Of a DNA stretch of 64,000 nucleotides, positions 34,126 through 46,300 are shown in pieces; position 1 is the first letter of the stretch; the number at the start of each line of letters is the position of its first letter. A program made the translations under genes and the position numbers. The stretch covers positions 682,001 to 746,000 of the forward strand of contig CM066291.1 of NCBI GenBank assembly GCA_033816765.1, written 5' to 3'. The stretch is from Nothopassalora personata. Lineage: Eukaryota; Ascomycota; Dothideomycetes; Mycosphaerellales; Mycosphaerellaceae. The notes beneath the pieces are model-generated. The model was given only the letters and a program-made list of their open reading frames with translations, made no database searches and was not told the origin of the DNA.

Positions 34126-34331
34126 TATTACGTTATAAGTGGTTAGAAGTTATAAAATGGGCTTATAAAGGTGTTTTAAAAGTAGGTAGTAGATTATATA
34201 TATCTAAGCTAGAATTGAAAGGGCTACTTATAAAAAGGCTATAGGTAACTAATTAATATTACCTAATTCTTAGCCGCTACTACCTTAGGTTTAATTAGGC
34301 TATAGCGCCGGTGCACGCTTAGATCGTAACA
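34126..34331 (-). repeat. Left (3') LTR of copia element F
   Basis: 206 bp; partner of 49392-49494, from which it differs at a few transition sites. Ends in the unmutated CGTAACA. Confidence 0.75.
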
Positions 34332-35073
34332 CACCCCCTTAGCTCGTGCGGCTTATAGGTAAATGAGCTAATCGCATGTAATCGCGTACACCCTATCTAT
34401 TACCTATTACCCTACCTACCTACCCATAACGTAAGGCGTCGTTACTATAAGCTTATTAGAGCTCTATTATAAGCTATACAGTAGGGCGCTAAGTTAGCGT
34501 TTTAGGTAAGGCTATTATCCTAGCCTTACATCCCTATTTATAATCTTACTATGTCCCTTACACTACAGTTAACCTATATAATAGGTTCTAAGCGATGTAA
34601 TTCTTATCCGGTAGGGTAGCTAAGCTATTCTTATAGTACTAAACGGTAAGGCGTACTATCTCCCTACATTTTAACGGACATGTAAGGTTATAGGTTCGAG
34701 TCCTAGGGGTTATTATATCTACTAAATTTATTGCTTAGCCTATCGTTCGCTTTAATGTCCGCTCTATTCTTAATTAAAATCCTAGGTGTTATAGTACGCT
34801 ATTACTTTAGCAATTAGGGTGCCTTACTACTATCTAATAACTACCTATATATAACTTCGGTTACGGTCTTAGAGAACTCCGCTTCCTACCTTAGGTAGAG
34901 ATTACTATTTAGCTACGTCCTAGTAGGAACTCTTTTACCTAATAAAAGGTCTTTATAGCTTATAAAAGCCTTATCTTTCTACTTAGGGTAAGGGTAATCC
35001 TATCGACGGTAGTACTATAGGTACTATATGCCTAGCGGGTAGAGATGTTATCTCTAAGTAAGGTAAGGACGAT
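34332..35073. other. Element F 3' internal sequence
   Basis: RIP-mutated sequence between the left LTR of F and the insertion of C. No gene recognised. Contains an isolated tRNA B-box-like GGTTCGAGTCC that I rejected as a tRNA. Confidence 0.35.
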
Positions 35074-35575
35074 TGTTAAGGGATGTCGTAATGTATAGTA
35101 CGCCTACGACCTACTAGTCGTAGATAAACTAATTCTTGCCTTCCGTTTAAGACGCATTGCGCGTCGTAAGGTGTACGTATGCGTGTTACGTACGGTATAC
35201 TAAGCCGGGCATAGCCGCATTATATATAAGGGTTAGCTATAGGCTGCCCTTATAACTGCCTCCCCTTCTAGGCCGAGCTACCCTTAGCTCGCGGCTTTAG
35301 GAGATTTCTATATAAGTAATCTATCTACTTCTCGTAGATTCCGTTACTATACGACCCGCCTACGGGTCTCGTGCGTGTCGTTATCGTAGTATAGGTAGGT
35401 ATAAAGTTATAGTTACCGGGTTAACTAACTCGAGGGTTTAAGAAGCGCACCCTCTCCCTCCTTTTCCTTCTTTTTCCTTATACTACGTTCTCGTAGCGTA
35501 CTATACCCGCACTACTAGCGATCTACTAGCTCCTCGCTAGCGACTACCTAGCGACCCGCTAGTATTATTATTATT

Positions 35576-36501
35576 ATGTCTACCTCGCCTCCGTCTTCTA
35601 GCCGCTCCGCCTCCTTCTATAGCATTAGTAGCGATAGTACTACTAGCGCCTTAGAAGACGAGCGCCGCTAGGCGGCTCTAGTACGTAACGTACCTAGAAC
35701 GCCTAGTAGTCGTAAGCGACTAGCATCCCCCTCGTAGCTACTAACGCCCTCGCCCGCTACTAAGCTCTCGTAGAGGATTAACATATATATACGGTGCCTC
35801 CCCTACTTCGTTAAGGGTAAGTCTCTACGCGCGCCGCCTACGATCCGTATACTAATTACTTACTAGACGAAGCCGATGACTGTAATAGTGTTACTACCGG
35901 CGAGCTCTTAAAGAAGTGTAGCCGCTATAGGCGTAATAGACATAAGTACGCGCCTAATACTAGCTACGCTATTGCCTCGCTAGTAAGCCGCCTACGCGCC
36001 GCGCGGTCCTAGCGCGACTTCCTTACGGCTATAATGGGCTAGGCGCCTATAGACCTCTAGTAGTAGGAGCTAGTAGAGTAGATCCGCCTATGTACCTAGC
36101 TAGGTAACGACATTACGGAGGTAAGTCGCTACTTCGCTCCTACGAGTCGACTACTACTCGCGGGAGGAGGCTCTAGTACGTCTCCTATGCTTCGGCTAAC
36201 CCTTTCTATAGGCTATTAGGCAGTTTAATGCCTATAAGTACAAGCGTGCCGGGGAAAACCGTATACGTACCTCCGCCGCCGCTACTACTACCGCCGCCCC
36301 CGCCGCCGTAGCCCTCGCGCTCTAGTAGGAGTAGAACCGCGCCCTTAATGGGCTGTTCGAGCTCGGCCGCGCCGTAAGTCGCATGTTCCTCGTATACGTA
36401 TACCCTACTAACCGTAGTCCTAGTTCCTATAGGCGTAGAACATCGACACTACCGCCGCCGACTAGGCATTCCTACCTAAGTTACTACGCGACGACAACTA
36501 A
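35576..36501 (+). pseudogene. Antisense Zn2Cys6-like gene of C, RIP-damaged, 3 introns
   Basis: Second copy of the accessory gene, running opposite to Gag-Pol of C. ATG at 35576-35578 and TAA at 36499-36501. Intron 1 is 35817-35866 (50 bp, GTAAGT to CTAG), the same length as in D; introns 2 and 3 retain GTAAGT, CTAAC and TATAG. The N-terminus is Ser/Thr-rich. TAG codons replace several Gln, and some cysteines are Tyr. The C-terminal exon reads NIDTTAAD then FLPKLLRDDN. Confidence 0.7.
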
Positions 36502-36643
36502 GGCGCTCGCCTTACACGCTACTCGCGGGCTCCTCGCCTACTACTACTCTACGTAGCCCCTAGTAGGCGCGCTACTATTTAGCTTTTGTTTTATTTATAG
36601 TTAAGAAAAGTTTTATTTATACTCTAGTACTCCTATACTAGTC

Positions 36644-36810
36644 TTATTTACTTCTCCTTAACGCCTTATAGTCGGCTACTATACGATCCGCATTCGCGAG
36701 GCCCTCCGCCGGTTCCTAGCTATTATACTCCTCTAGCTAGTCCTTCTACTAGACTAGATACTATAGCTTACCCTTACGCTTACGCCTATCTAGTACTGTC
36801 TCTACCTTAT
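36644..36810 (-). pseudogene. Pol C-terminal fragment of C (chromodomain end)
   Basis: Minus-strand Pol end with stop at 36644-36646, matching the D copy near 38381-38540 and A near 5700-5864. It breaks off at CTTAT (36806-36810), immediately before the LTR of D. Confidence 0.65.
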
Positions 36811-37007
36811 TGTTAAGGGGATGTCGTAATGTATAGCACGCCCACGACCTGCTAGTCGTAGATGAACTAATTCTTGCCTTTTGTTTAAGACGCATCGCGC
36901 GTCGCAAGGTGTACTTATACGTGTTACGTGCGGCTTAGTAGCCGGTCGCGACCGCATGTTACATGTAAGGCTACATGTAGGGGTTAGCTACTAGGCTGCC
37001 CCTTATA
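36811..37007 (-). repeat. 3' LTR of element D
   Basis: 197 bp, TGTTAAGGGG...CCCCTTATA, of the A subtype (contains the GGTCGCGACC core), unlike the C LTRs on either side. A purine tract in minus orientation follows (37008-37025). Confidence 0.8.
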
Positions 37008-37308
37008 ATTGCCTCCCCTCCCGTGCAAGCTGTCCTTAGCTCGCTAGTTGCTACGTAGAGGCTCCTATGTACTTCTAGAACTATAGTTACTATACGGCCT
37101 ATATGCGGGTTACGTGCGTGTCGTTATGTAGGTGTAGGTAAGTGAGGCTTAGTTACTATGCCGACGTAGCTAGTTAGGGGCATAAAACTCTAGCCTAACC
37201 TAGCCCTTTCTTAGCACGCTCCCTAGCTTATTACCTTCGCTACACTACCACTACGCACCCGTACCGCACTATTATCGCAAGCGCCTCGCTAGCATTATTA
37301 TTATTATT

Positions 37309-38246
37309 ATGTCTACCGTGCCCTCCTCGCCGCTATTCTCTAGCCGCTCCGCCTCCTCTAGTAGCACTAGTAGCGATAGCACTACTAGCGCCGTAGAAGA
37401 CGAGCGCCGCTAGGCGGCTCTAGTGCGCGACGCCTCTAGAACGCCTAGTGGTCGTAAGCGACTAGCATTACCCTCGTAGCCACTAACGCCCTCGCTAGCT
37501 ACTAAGCTCTCGTAGAGAATTAATATGTGTATACGGTGCCTCCCGTACTTCGTTAGGGGTAAGTCTCTACGCGCGTCGCCTACGATTCGTATGCTAACCA
37601 CTTGCTAGACGAGGCCGATAACTGTAATAGTGTTACTACCGGCGAGCTCCTAAAGAAGTGTAGCCGCTATAGGCGTAGTAAACATAGCTACGTGCCTAAT
37701 ACTAGCTACGCCATCGCCTCGCTAGTAAGCCGCCTACGCGCCGCGCGGTCCTAGCGCGACTTCCTTACGGCCATAATAGGCTAGGCGCCTATAGACCTCT
37801 AGTAGTAGGAGCTAGTAGAGTAGATCCGCCTATATGCCTAGCTAGGCAACGACATTAAGGAGGTAAGTCGCTACTTCGCTCGTGCGAGTCGACTACTACT
37901 CGCGGGAGAGGGCTCTAGTGCGTCCCCTATGCTTCGGCTAACCCTTCCTATAGGCTATTAGGCAGTTCAATACCTATAAGCATAAGCGTGCCGGGGAGAC
38001 CCGCATACGTGCCTCCGCCGCCGCCGCTACTACTGCCGCCGCCCCCGCCGCCGAAGCCCTCGCGCTCTAGTAGGAGCAGAACCGCGCCCTTAATAGGCTG
38101 TTCGAACTCGGCCGCGCCGTAAGTCGCACGTTCCTCGCCTACGTATACCCTACTAACCGTGGTCCTAGTTCCTATAGGCGTAGAACATCGATACTACCGC
38201 CGCCGACTAGGCATTCTTACCTAAGTTACTACGTAACGATAACTAA
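37309..38246 (+). pseudogene. Antisense Zn2Cys6-like gene of D, best copy, 4 exons
   Basis: Best-preserved accessory gene. Exons 37309-37558, 37609-37862, 37954-38118 and 38178-38246; introns of 50, 91 and 59 bp, each GTAAGT...TAG with GCTAAC, GGCTAAC and TACTAAC branch sites. Splicing keeps one frame of 245 codons, broken only by stops consistent with RIP of CAG/CAA. Product: Ser/Thr-rich N-terminus, a cysteine cluster with spacing C-x2-C-x11-C-x11-C-x2-C-x6-C (two cysteines now Tyr; Cys seen in other copies), Arg-rich helix, an Ala-rich helix and a short C-terminal exon. Intron 1 lies inside the cluster. It converges with Pol of the same element (stop 38381, gap 134 bp). The cluster resembles a Zn2Cys6 DNA-binding domain with enlarged loops; the function is inferred. 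Confidence 0.75.
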
Positions 38247-38380
38247 GGCGCTCGCCTCACACGCTACTCGCGGGCTCCTCGCCTACTACTACTCTACGTA
38301 GCCCCCGGTAGGCGCGCTACTCTTTAGCTTTTGTTTTATTTATAGTTAAGAAAAGTTTTGTTTATGCTCTAGTACTAGTC

Positions 38381-41300
38381 TTATTTACTTCTCCTTAACG
38401 CCTCATAGTCGGCTACTATGCGATCCGCATTCGCGAGGCCCTCCGCCGGTTCCTAGCTATTATACTCCTCTAGCTAGTCCTTCTACTAGACTAGATACTA
38501 CAGCTTGCCCTTACGCTTACGCCTATCTAGTACTACCTCTACCTTATACTCTCCGTCCTTATTAGCTAGAGGGGGTACGGGTCCATCCTTATCGCTACCG
38601 ATATACGGCTCGAGGAGAGAGACATAGAAGACGTTATAGAGCCTTAAGTCGGCTAGTAGCGCTAGGCGGTACGCCTACGAACCGACAGCGTCCGTAATGC
38701 GGTATAGGCCGATAAACTTCGGACCTATCTTCTTCTTTAGCACTACTAACTTAAGGTTCTTCGTTAATAATAGGACTAAGTTACCTACGCGGTAGGTCTT
38801 AGCTTAGTAGGTCTTATTATAGTAGCGAGCCTAGCTTTCTACTATAGCCTTCTATCGCTCCTCGAGTATAGCGCGTAGTTTTCGCATGCGACTCGTAGCT
38901 GTTACCGCTACTAGTACTTCCCCCCCCCTAGGTCTCGTCTCGAGATCTAGTTAGTGTAGGGGCAATCTTAGGTCGCTAACCGTACGCTATCTCGAACGGA
39001 CTTATCCGTAGTATTAGGTAGATACTATTGTTAGCTACGAATTTAGTAACTGTAAGCTACTTAGCCTACTTAGTTTAATTGTTACTATAGTAATAACGAA
39101 GATATTGTTCGAGGGTTTAGTTTACCCTCTTAGTTTAGCCGTTAGTCTAAGGGTAAAAGGCCGTAGATAGCTTACGCTTTACACGCGCCTCGAAGTAGAA
39201 GTTACTCTAAAACTAACTAGTAAAGACCGGACCTCGGTCGCTTACTATACCTAACGGGACACTATAGTATCGTACGACTTCGTCTCGTAGGAGCCTCGTA
39301 AGCTCTATAGCTATGTAAGTCTTCGTCGTCGGGATGTATAAGCTTATTTTTAAGTAGCGATCGACTATTACTAGGATCGCATTATACACGTAACCGGCTT
39401 GCGTACTTAGAGGTAGGTCCGTAATGAAATCTATAGTGATTTCCTACTACGGACCGTCTAGCCTAGGTAGTAGCTATAGCTCGCCGTAGGGTCGATAGCG
39501 CCTCGCCTTCGAGGTCTAATAAGCCCTATAGTTTCTAACATACTCCCTTACATCCTTACTTAGTAATTCCTACTAGTAATAACGTCGTAGTAGCTCTTTA
39601 GTCTTTACCTTACTAAAGTGCCCTACTAGTAGGTCGTTATAATATATATAGAGTAGCTATACTCTTACTATATAATCTTCGGGTACTACAATCGTGTTCC
39701 TACGATAGACTAACCCGTCTTTTATATACTAGTCCTTAGCGTCCCCTTCGCTAGGTACCTACGATAAGTATACGACGTACCTATCGTCTCTCCCCTATAC
39801 GATTTTTATTAGTAGTATAAGTAGTTTACCTACGCCGCCCTACATTATTATAGCGTACACTCTTACTAGTAGCGATCGGGTCCCCTACGGCTCGTAGGCT
39901 CCTACTACTATTATTGTCGCCTTATCCTATATCTTCTCGTAGGTAGCGGTTACGAGCCTTACTATAGGCTCGTCCTCTCTTAATAGGGATTCCTTCTAGA
40001 AAGATAGCTTACTTTATAGCGTAGGAAGCAAGCTCGACGTCTACTACGCTACGTATACATAGTTACTACGTCGCGATAGCTTATCGGCTAGGTTACTCTT
40101 CCCCGACCTATACTCTACTACGAAGTCGAAAGATTATAGAAACGTCGCCTATCGAGCTTACCTCCCGTTTAGCTACTTTACTATTATAAAACCCTATAGG
40201 TTCGTATAGTCGACTAGGACCTAAACCGTATACGATGCGCCTTCGAGGTACGGTCGCTAATACTTAAATGCCTCTACTACTACTAGTAGCTCTTAGTTAT
40301 AGGTCTTATAATTATACTCGGTAGGTATTATCTTACGAGAATAGAAGGCAATTAGATGCTACTTAGTCCTAAATAGCTAGGAGATAATGCCTATAATCGT
40401 AAAACCTAAGGCATCCGTCTTAACCCTCGTACGTAACGAAGGATCGAAGTGCCTTAGGATAGGTGCTCCGAGGAAGCTAGCTTTTAGCCGTTAGAACGCT
40501 TACTCCTCGTAAGCGGACTACATAAGAGGCCCTTGCTTCTTACTATTCTTACATCCCTTTAGTAGGTCTATTAATAGCTTCGTAATCCTCGAGTACCCTT
40601 CGATAAAGCGCCTATAGAAGTTATAGAATCCTAGGAAGGATTAAACCTTATAAAAACTCGTAGGCATAGACTATTCCTCGATTACGGCTACCCTACTCCT
40701 ATCTATCGATACGCCTACGACGCTTACGATAAATCCTAGGAACTCGGCATTCTCCTAGAAGAAGCTATACTTCTTTAGGTTCGTAAACAAGGCGAACTTT
40801 CGTAGCCTCTCTAGTACCGCGCGTACGGCTCGTACGTACTCCTTACGCGTTACGCTATAGATAAGGATGTCATCTAGGTAGACTACGTAGATGTTATCTA
40901 CTAACCTAGTAAGGGCCTTGTTAATGTACCCCTAAAAGGTAGCTAGTACGTTAGTTAACCTAAAAGGCATAACTAAGTACTCGTAGTAACCGTATCGCGT
41001 GCAAAACGTAGTCTTCTACTCGTCTCCTCGCTTAATAGGAATACGGTAGTAGGCATCCTATAGGTCGATTATAGTAAAGAGCCTAGCGCCCTATAGCCTA
41101 TCTAAGGTCTTACTAATTAGGGGCAGTAGGTACCGGTTCTTTACTATAATCTCATTTAGGCCTCTATAATCTACATAGAGCCTAAGAGTACTATTCTTCT
41201 TTAGTACGAATAGGATAGGCGCACCCGCCTTACTTACGGATCGCCTAATCTACCCCTTCTCTATTGCTTACGTAAGGTACTCCTTTAAGGCCTCTAGCTT

Positions 41301-43187
41301 AGTTAAGGACTAGTAGTATAGCGGCTTAAAAGGGGGTTTCTTTCCTTTAACGAGATTAATCGCATGCTTAACCCCGTCGGGCATCTTACGCTTCGCCTAC
41401 TTATTAGGTGCGTATACATCTCGGAAGTCTACAAATTCTTTAGGCTACGAGGGGCCCTCTCCTTCGGGTACTGCTATAGCAATAGCCCGAATACTTATCG
41501 TATAAACCTACTTTAAGCTCTCGAGATCCTTAAGGAACTCGCGTACGTTACGCTACTAAATCGTAGGCGTCTCTACACCGTAGTACTACTAGTTATCCTT
41601 ATCGGCCTTTACTATCCGATTACGATGCCGCTAGGGTCTACCTAAAATCACTAATGGCCTACCTATAGGCACCGCGTAGTAGATAGTGTTACTTACGCGC
41701 TCTACTCCCGCGTTATTAGCGAGTCGTAGCCGAACCGTAAAGGCGCCGTAGCAATACCCTAGGTTATGCGTATACGACTCTAACTTCGGTAGCCTTGCCC
41801 TATTAATAGGTTACATTTAATGTCGGAGTATATACTTATACGATACTAGGCTAAGATCCGTACAGTTATCTAGGAGAAACGTAGCCTCGCAAAAGCCCTT
41901 ACGAGTCTCGACTACGCCTCATAAGTAACGCGCTAGACACGTATCTACTCGCCTTAAAGGGTCGACTTTAGGAAAACTCGGACTTAGGAGCGACTTACTT
42001 ATAGTCCTCTACCTTTTCCCTAGTTACTACCCTTCTTAGTTAGAGCCTTCGTAGCGTCTACCCTACGAACCGCTTACGCGTTACGGTCCTTCTATAGGTA
42101 CCTATTCGGGCAATCCGTCTTAATGTAACCCTTCTTATAGTATCTATAGCACTCCGCTTTAGTCCTATTAAAGGTTATAGACGATCCGCCGGCGTCCCGC
42201 TAGTAACTCGTACCCGGGTCGCGCGACGCCTAACTATACTTCTACTACTTCGAGCTACGATCGCTTCGCCCTTAGTCGCCCTTAGTCTCTCGCCTACGGC
42301 GACTATACTACCCGCGGTCGTGCCCTCCGCTACTACGCTCCGTACTTTTAATACGCGAAGCTAGGATTACTAGTTCCTCTCTAGTTATTAGGATGTTATA
42401 AAACTTAACGATTACGGACCCTAGGCTAGGCGTAAGCTTAGCGAGCATGTGTCGCACGCGTTACGCCTCCGTATAGTCCCCTAACTAATCCTCTATAACA
42501 TCTAGCTTAGTCGTAAACTAACGTACTATCTAGTTATCCTTCTGTTTCACCGCCTTATACTCTAACATTACGTTAAGTACGCGGTTTATAGGGTTACCGT
42601 ATGCGTCTCGATAGAACTTCTTAAAGTCCTAGTATATATACCCTTTAAGGTTAAGGACGCTATAGTTAGCGTACTATCGCTTACTTACCTCTCCGCTTAG
42701 GTACATAACCCTATATAGGACCTTTAACTCGTTCGTCGCATACGTACCGCCTAAGAGGGTAAAGATAAGAGAGAGCTCCCTTAGGAATACCCGTACTTTC
42801 TTAATCGAGTCCCCTCTAAAAGGCGTAGGTTCTTTAAGACGTAAACGTATCGTATACGATACGACCGCGCCTCGAGCTACGATATTATCGTTAGTTACTA
42901 TAGATAGAGGAGGGGGAGGGGGAGTAGGGGATAGTTCTCCGCCGGGTTCGCCCTAAGGGTCCGCCGGCGGTACGCTTACGTCCCGTAAGATCTCTAACTG
43001 TTTAATCTCCCTCTATATCCCCTTCTCCTTAACCTCTACCCGAAGGGCATCCCTCCTTACGACTAAGGCTACACGCCTCGCTTATTACTAGGCCCTAGGG
43101 CTTAGGGGAGCCGTAGGCGTAGCGCTACTATCGTCGCGTTCGGACTCTATAGCGTGTATAGATTATAACGAAGAGAAGAATTAGAAC
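38381..43187 (-). pseudogene. Pol and Gag pseudogenes of C/D
   Basis: Read leftward: Gag about 43080-42050 with zinc-knuckle remnant near 42130, then Pol with reverse transcriptase about 41300-40870, RNase H about 40430-40250, integrase about 39600-39130 and a chromodomain-like end at 38540-38381. Dense TAG stops. The rightmost part belongs to C and the leftmost to D; the crossover point cannot be placed by eye. The candidate primer-binding site (AAGAATTAG on this strand, 43176-43184) is just inside the right LTR. Confidence 0.65.
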
Positions 43188-43373
43188 TGTTAAGGGATGT
43201 CGTAATGTATAGTACGCCTACGACCTACTAGTCGTAGATAAACTAATTCTTGCCTTCCGTTTAAGACGCATCGCGCGTCGTAAGGTGTACGTATACGTGT
43301 TACGTACGGCATCCTAAGCCGGGTATAGCCGTATTACATGTAAGGGTTAGCTATAGGCTACCCTTATAACGAT

Positions 43374-46300
43374 AATAGAGGGATTAACGATAATGTTATA
43401 GCGTTCGTTATAATATAGTAACGGAGGTAGTAATAGTAATACTAATGCTACTAGCAGTAGGGAAGTTAATAGTGTTTTAGCGCTCGTAATTAGCTACGCC
43501 GTTACTAGTGCGTATACGCTATACCGCTACTAGTAATAGGGGTGTTTCCGGTCCTTTTACTATAGGCTAATAGGAGTCCGAGAAACACCTACTAGTAATA
43601 GTAGTACTAGGGCAGCGCCGGTAAATAGTAGACGCTTACTCTAGCGGTAGCGGCGCTAGCGGCGCTAGGCGGTAGTACGGAGCCGGTAGAGGAGATAGTA
43701 GTGCCGAATATACTATATAACCTCTACCGGTCCATGTTAGTTGGTTAAGGAAAGAGGAAGGGTTTAGACCTAAAGAGGTGTTTTTATACAGTCCTACTAC
43801 TAGTTCCTTCCCAATATAGTATAGAAGGATAAAAGGGAAGTTGCGCTTAGTAGTAGCTAATTACTATGTCGTTCTACATCGCTACTACGATACGCCGAGG
43901 AGAAGATTCCTATAGTTAAAGCCTAGTACTAGTAACTGTCGAGAAGAGCTACTACTAGTGTAGTAGTAGGCCTACGCTTCTTAGGCGTTATTATCACCCC
44001 CTAAGGTAATGCGGCTAGTGTTAGTATCTATAGTAGGCGCTAAGGAGCGTAGGTCTACGCCTTCCTTAGCTATGTTAAGTAGCTCCACGAAGCGCCTATA
44101 CTTTTATAGTAGTAGTAGCTTAGTAAGCCTATCTATAGGTATGTCGTTAGTATTAAGATACCAAATCTCGATATCTCCTCGCTAGTTTCTCTAGCGGAGC
44201 TAGTAGTAGTGGATATTAACATAGCGTAGCTTAGTATTAAGCTTTTACCCTTACTAGTTAATAAGTCGAATAGTCTAGGTGTTATTATAGTATAGGTGTA
44301 TATACTAGTTAAACTCGAGATAGATCTCGGCGAAGATGCGTTCCTACTAGATTAGCTCTAATACCGCTTATAATAGGCTAAGGAGTTCGGCTTCGGTTAA
44401 GGACTTAGTAATAGTAATCTACTTAGATGCTTTATAGTCGACTAGTCCGCTGAAGAGCATAAAGATCTATCCGCTAGAGCTAGTCCTATCGACGTTTATG
44501 CCGTAGGAGGCATCTAATGCACCGAAGAACTTATAGTTCTTACCGAGATGTTTAGGTTAACTATGTAGGCTAGTAATGTGCTTACTAGCGCTATACATAA
44601 GGTAGAGGTTCTTAGTCTCTAGGAGGTAGCGTAGGTACTAGTCTATAAGCTTTAGATACGTGTCTATTAGCTTAGTTAGATACTACGAAAGCATTAATAG
44701 GGAAAAGGTAATGTCCGGGCGTATATATGTTACTACGAAGTTAAGGGATCTAATGCGTTATTAGTAAGTAAGGATCTTAATAGCTTCTATAACATAGCCT
44801 TTAGGTACCGTCTAGTTAAGGTATTAATCCACTAGCACATTTGTCTTACGTACGCTAGTAGATATGCTAAACTTAGTAGCGAGCTTCTCGATGTAGTCCT
44901 CCTATAAGAGCTATAGTAGTCTCTTCTACCGATCTCGTGTTACCTTAATTCCTAGAAACTAGGTAAGATCTCTAAGTTCGTGCATCTCGTACTTAGTAAG
45001 TAGACGCTTCTTAATGCTAAGTGTATAGTCCTTATACTTACGGTAATATAGCATAACTAGGTCGTCTATATAAAAGAAGAACATAACCTTATTATTATAG
45101 TAGATGCATTCGGAGTCCGAGAGAGAAACCATTCTAAGGGAGGCTAGCGTCTCGGTAAGGGAGTTGTACTATAATAAAGGGGACTCCTTTAGTCCGTAGA
45201 GGGCCTTAACTAGTTTAAGAGCGTATCTATCGGTAGGGCGATCGATTCTAGGAGGCGGCTATAGATATATAGTATATAGTAGGTCTAAGTTTAAGAAGGC
45301 GTTAACAACATTAAACTGTTTAGCTTCTAGGTCGAAGCTCGCGGCTATAGTACAGTAGAGGCGAAACATGCTTACTAGTAATGTAGCGGCGTATGTATCT
45401 AAGTGTATGCCCTATAGATCGCCTCTTACGTATAGCCGGGCCTTAAAGCTCTTTAGTATACTATGCTTATCTAACTTATACTTATATACCCACTTTAGCG
45501 GTAATAGTAGCTAAAGTCCGTCCTCTTACTAAGCATTATAATCCTTCTCTTAATGTATAGTCCATTTAAACGTGCCGGTTAAGACTACTTTAGTAAACTC
45601 TTTAGCTATAGCTTTACGCTATTATTAGGCGAAGCGGTACTTTATAGCGGCTCGGTAGTTTAGAGGTTTAGGCGGAAGGTTATCGCGGTACATCGACGTA
45701 ATAGTGTTAATAGTGCGTATAGGGGAGGATCGGCGTGTTCGTACGACATCGTAGTACTTACGTCCTAGGTAACGAGGTCTCGGGCGGATGCCTGCTATCT
45801 AGCTAATAACAACGTTAGCGACTATAATATTATGTAGAGTATAGTAGAAGTAGGCGGTTCGGAGCCTCTTCCTAGTGTCGGTAAGGGTATAGTTAGAATT
45901 AGGGGAAAACTCATCTATTTAACTAAGTTCTTCGAAGGAGATTGCTAAAGGAGGAGCGGTAGCGACGTCTAGAGTCGTCGAAGCATCTATGTCTACTATA
46001 ATCTCCTTACGGTCTTCCTCTATAAGTGCATCTATCAATTACTACTTAAAGTCGTTAATGTACTATTAAGACGCGTTACTATTAACCGCGTTGTTTTAAT
46101 AGCTATTATTATAGTCGGAGTTCTCTATACTCTTATTAGTCAATAGTTCGACCCCGGATTTAACCTAGTCTCGTAAAAGTGTAGGGGTTGTAGCCTTATT
46201 TAATAACGGCTAATTAAGTAGCTAGAAACTGCTATTACCTTTAGGTTAGTTAAATGTTACTAGCGCTCGGTATTGTAGCTAGTGTAGTTTATACCTAAGT

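Larger units (their letters stand above)
35074..43368 (-). mobile_element. Ty3/gypsy chromovirus C inserted in F
   Basis: 181-bp LTRs at 35074-35254 and 43188-43368 (TGTTAAGGG...CCCTTATA), flanked by exact duplications ACGAT at 35069-35073 and 43369-43373. Reads leftward. Its Pol is split at 36810/36811, where a second LTR, antisense gene and Pol 3' region (D) appear. Heavily RIP-mutated except for the D part, which is milder. Confidence 0.85.

Noticed and set aside
34680..34720. tRNA-like B box GGTTCGAGTCC with an A-box-like segment upstream
   Set aside because: No acceptor stem pairs, the T stem is imperfect and no anticodon arm could be built; it lies in RIP-mutated element F sequence.
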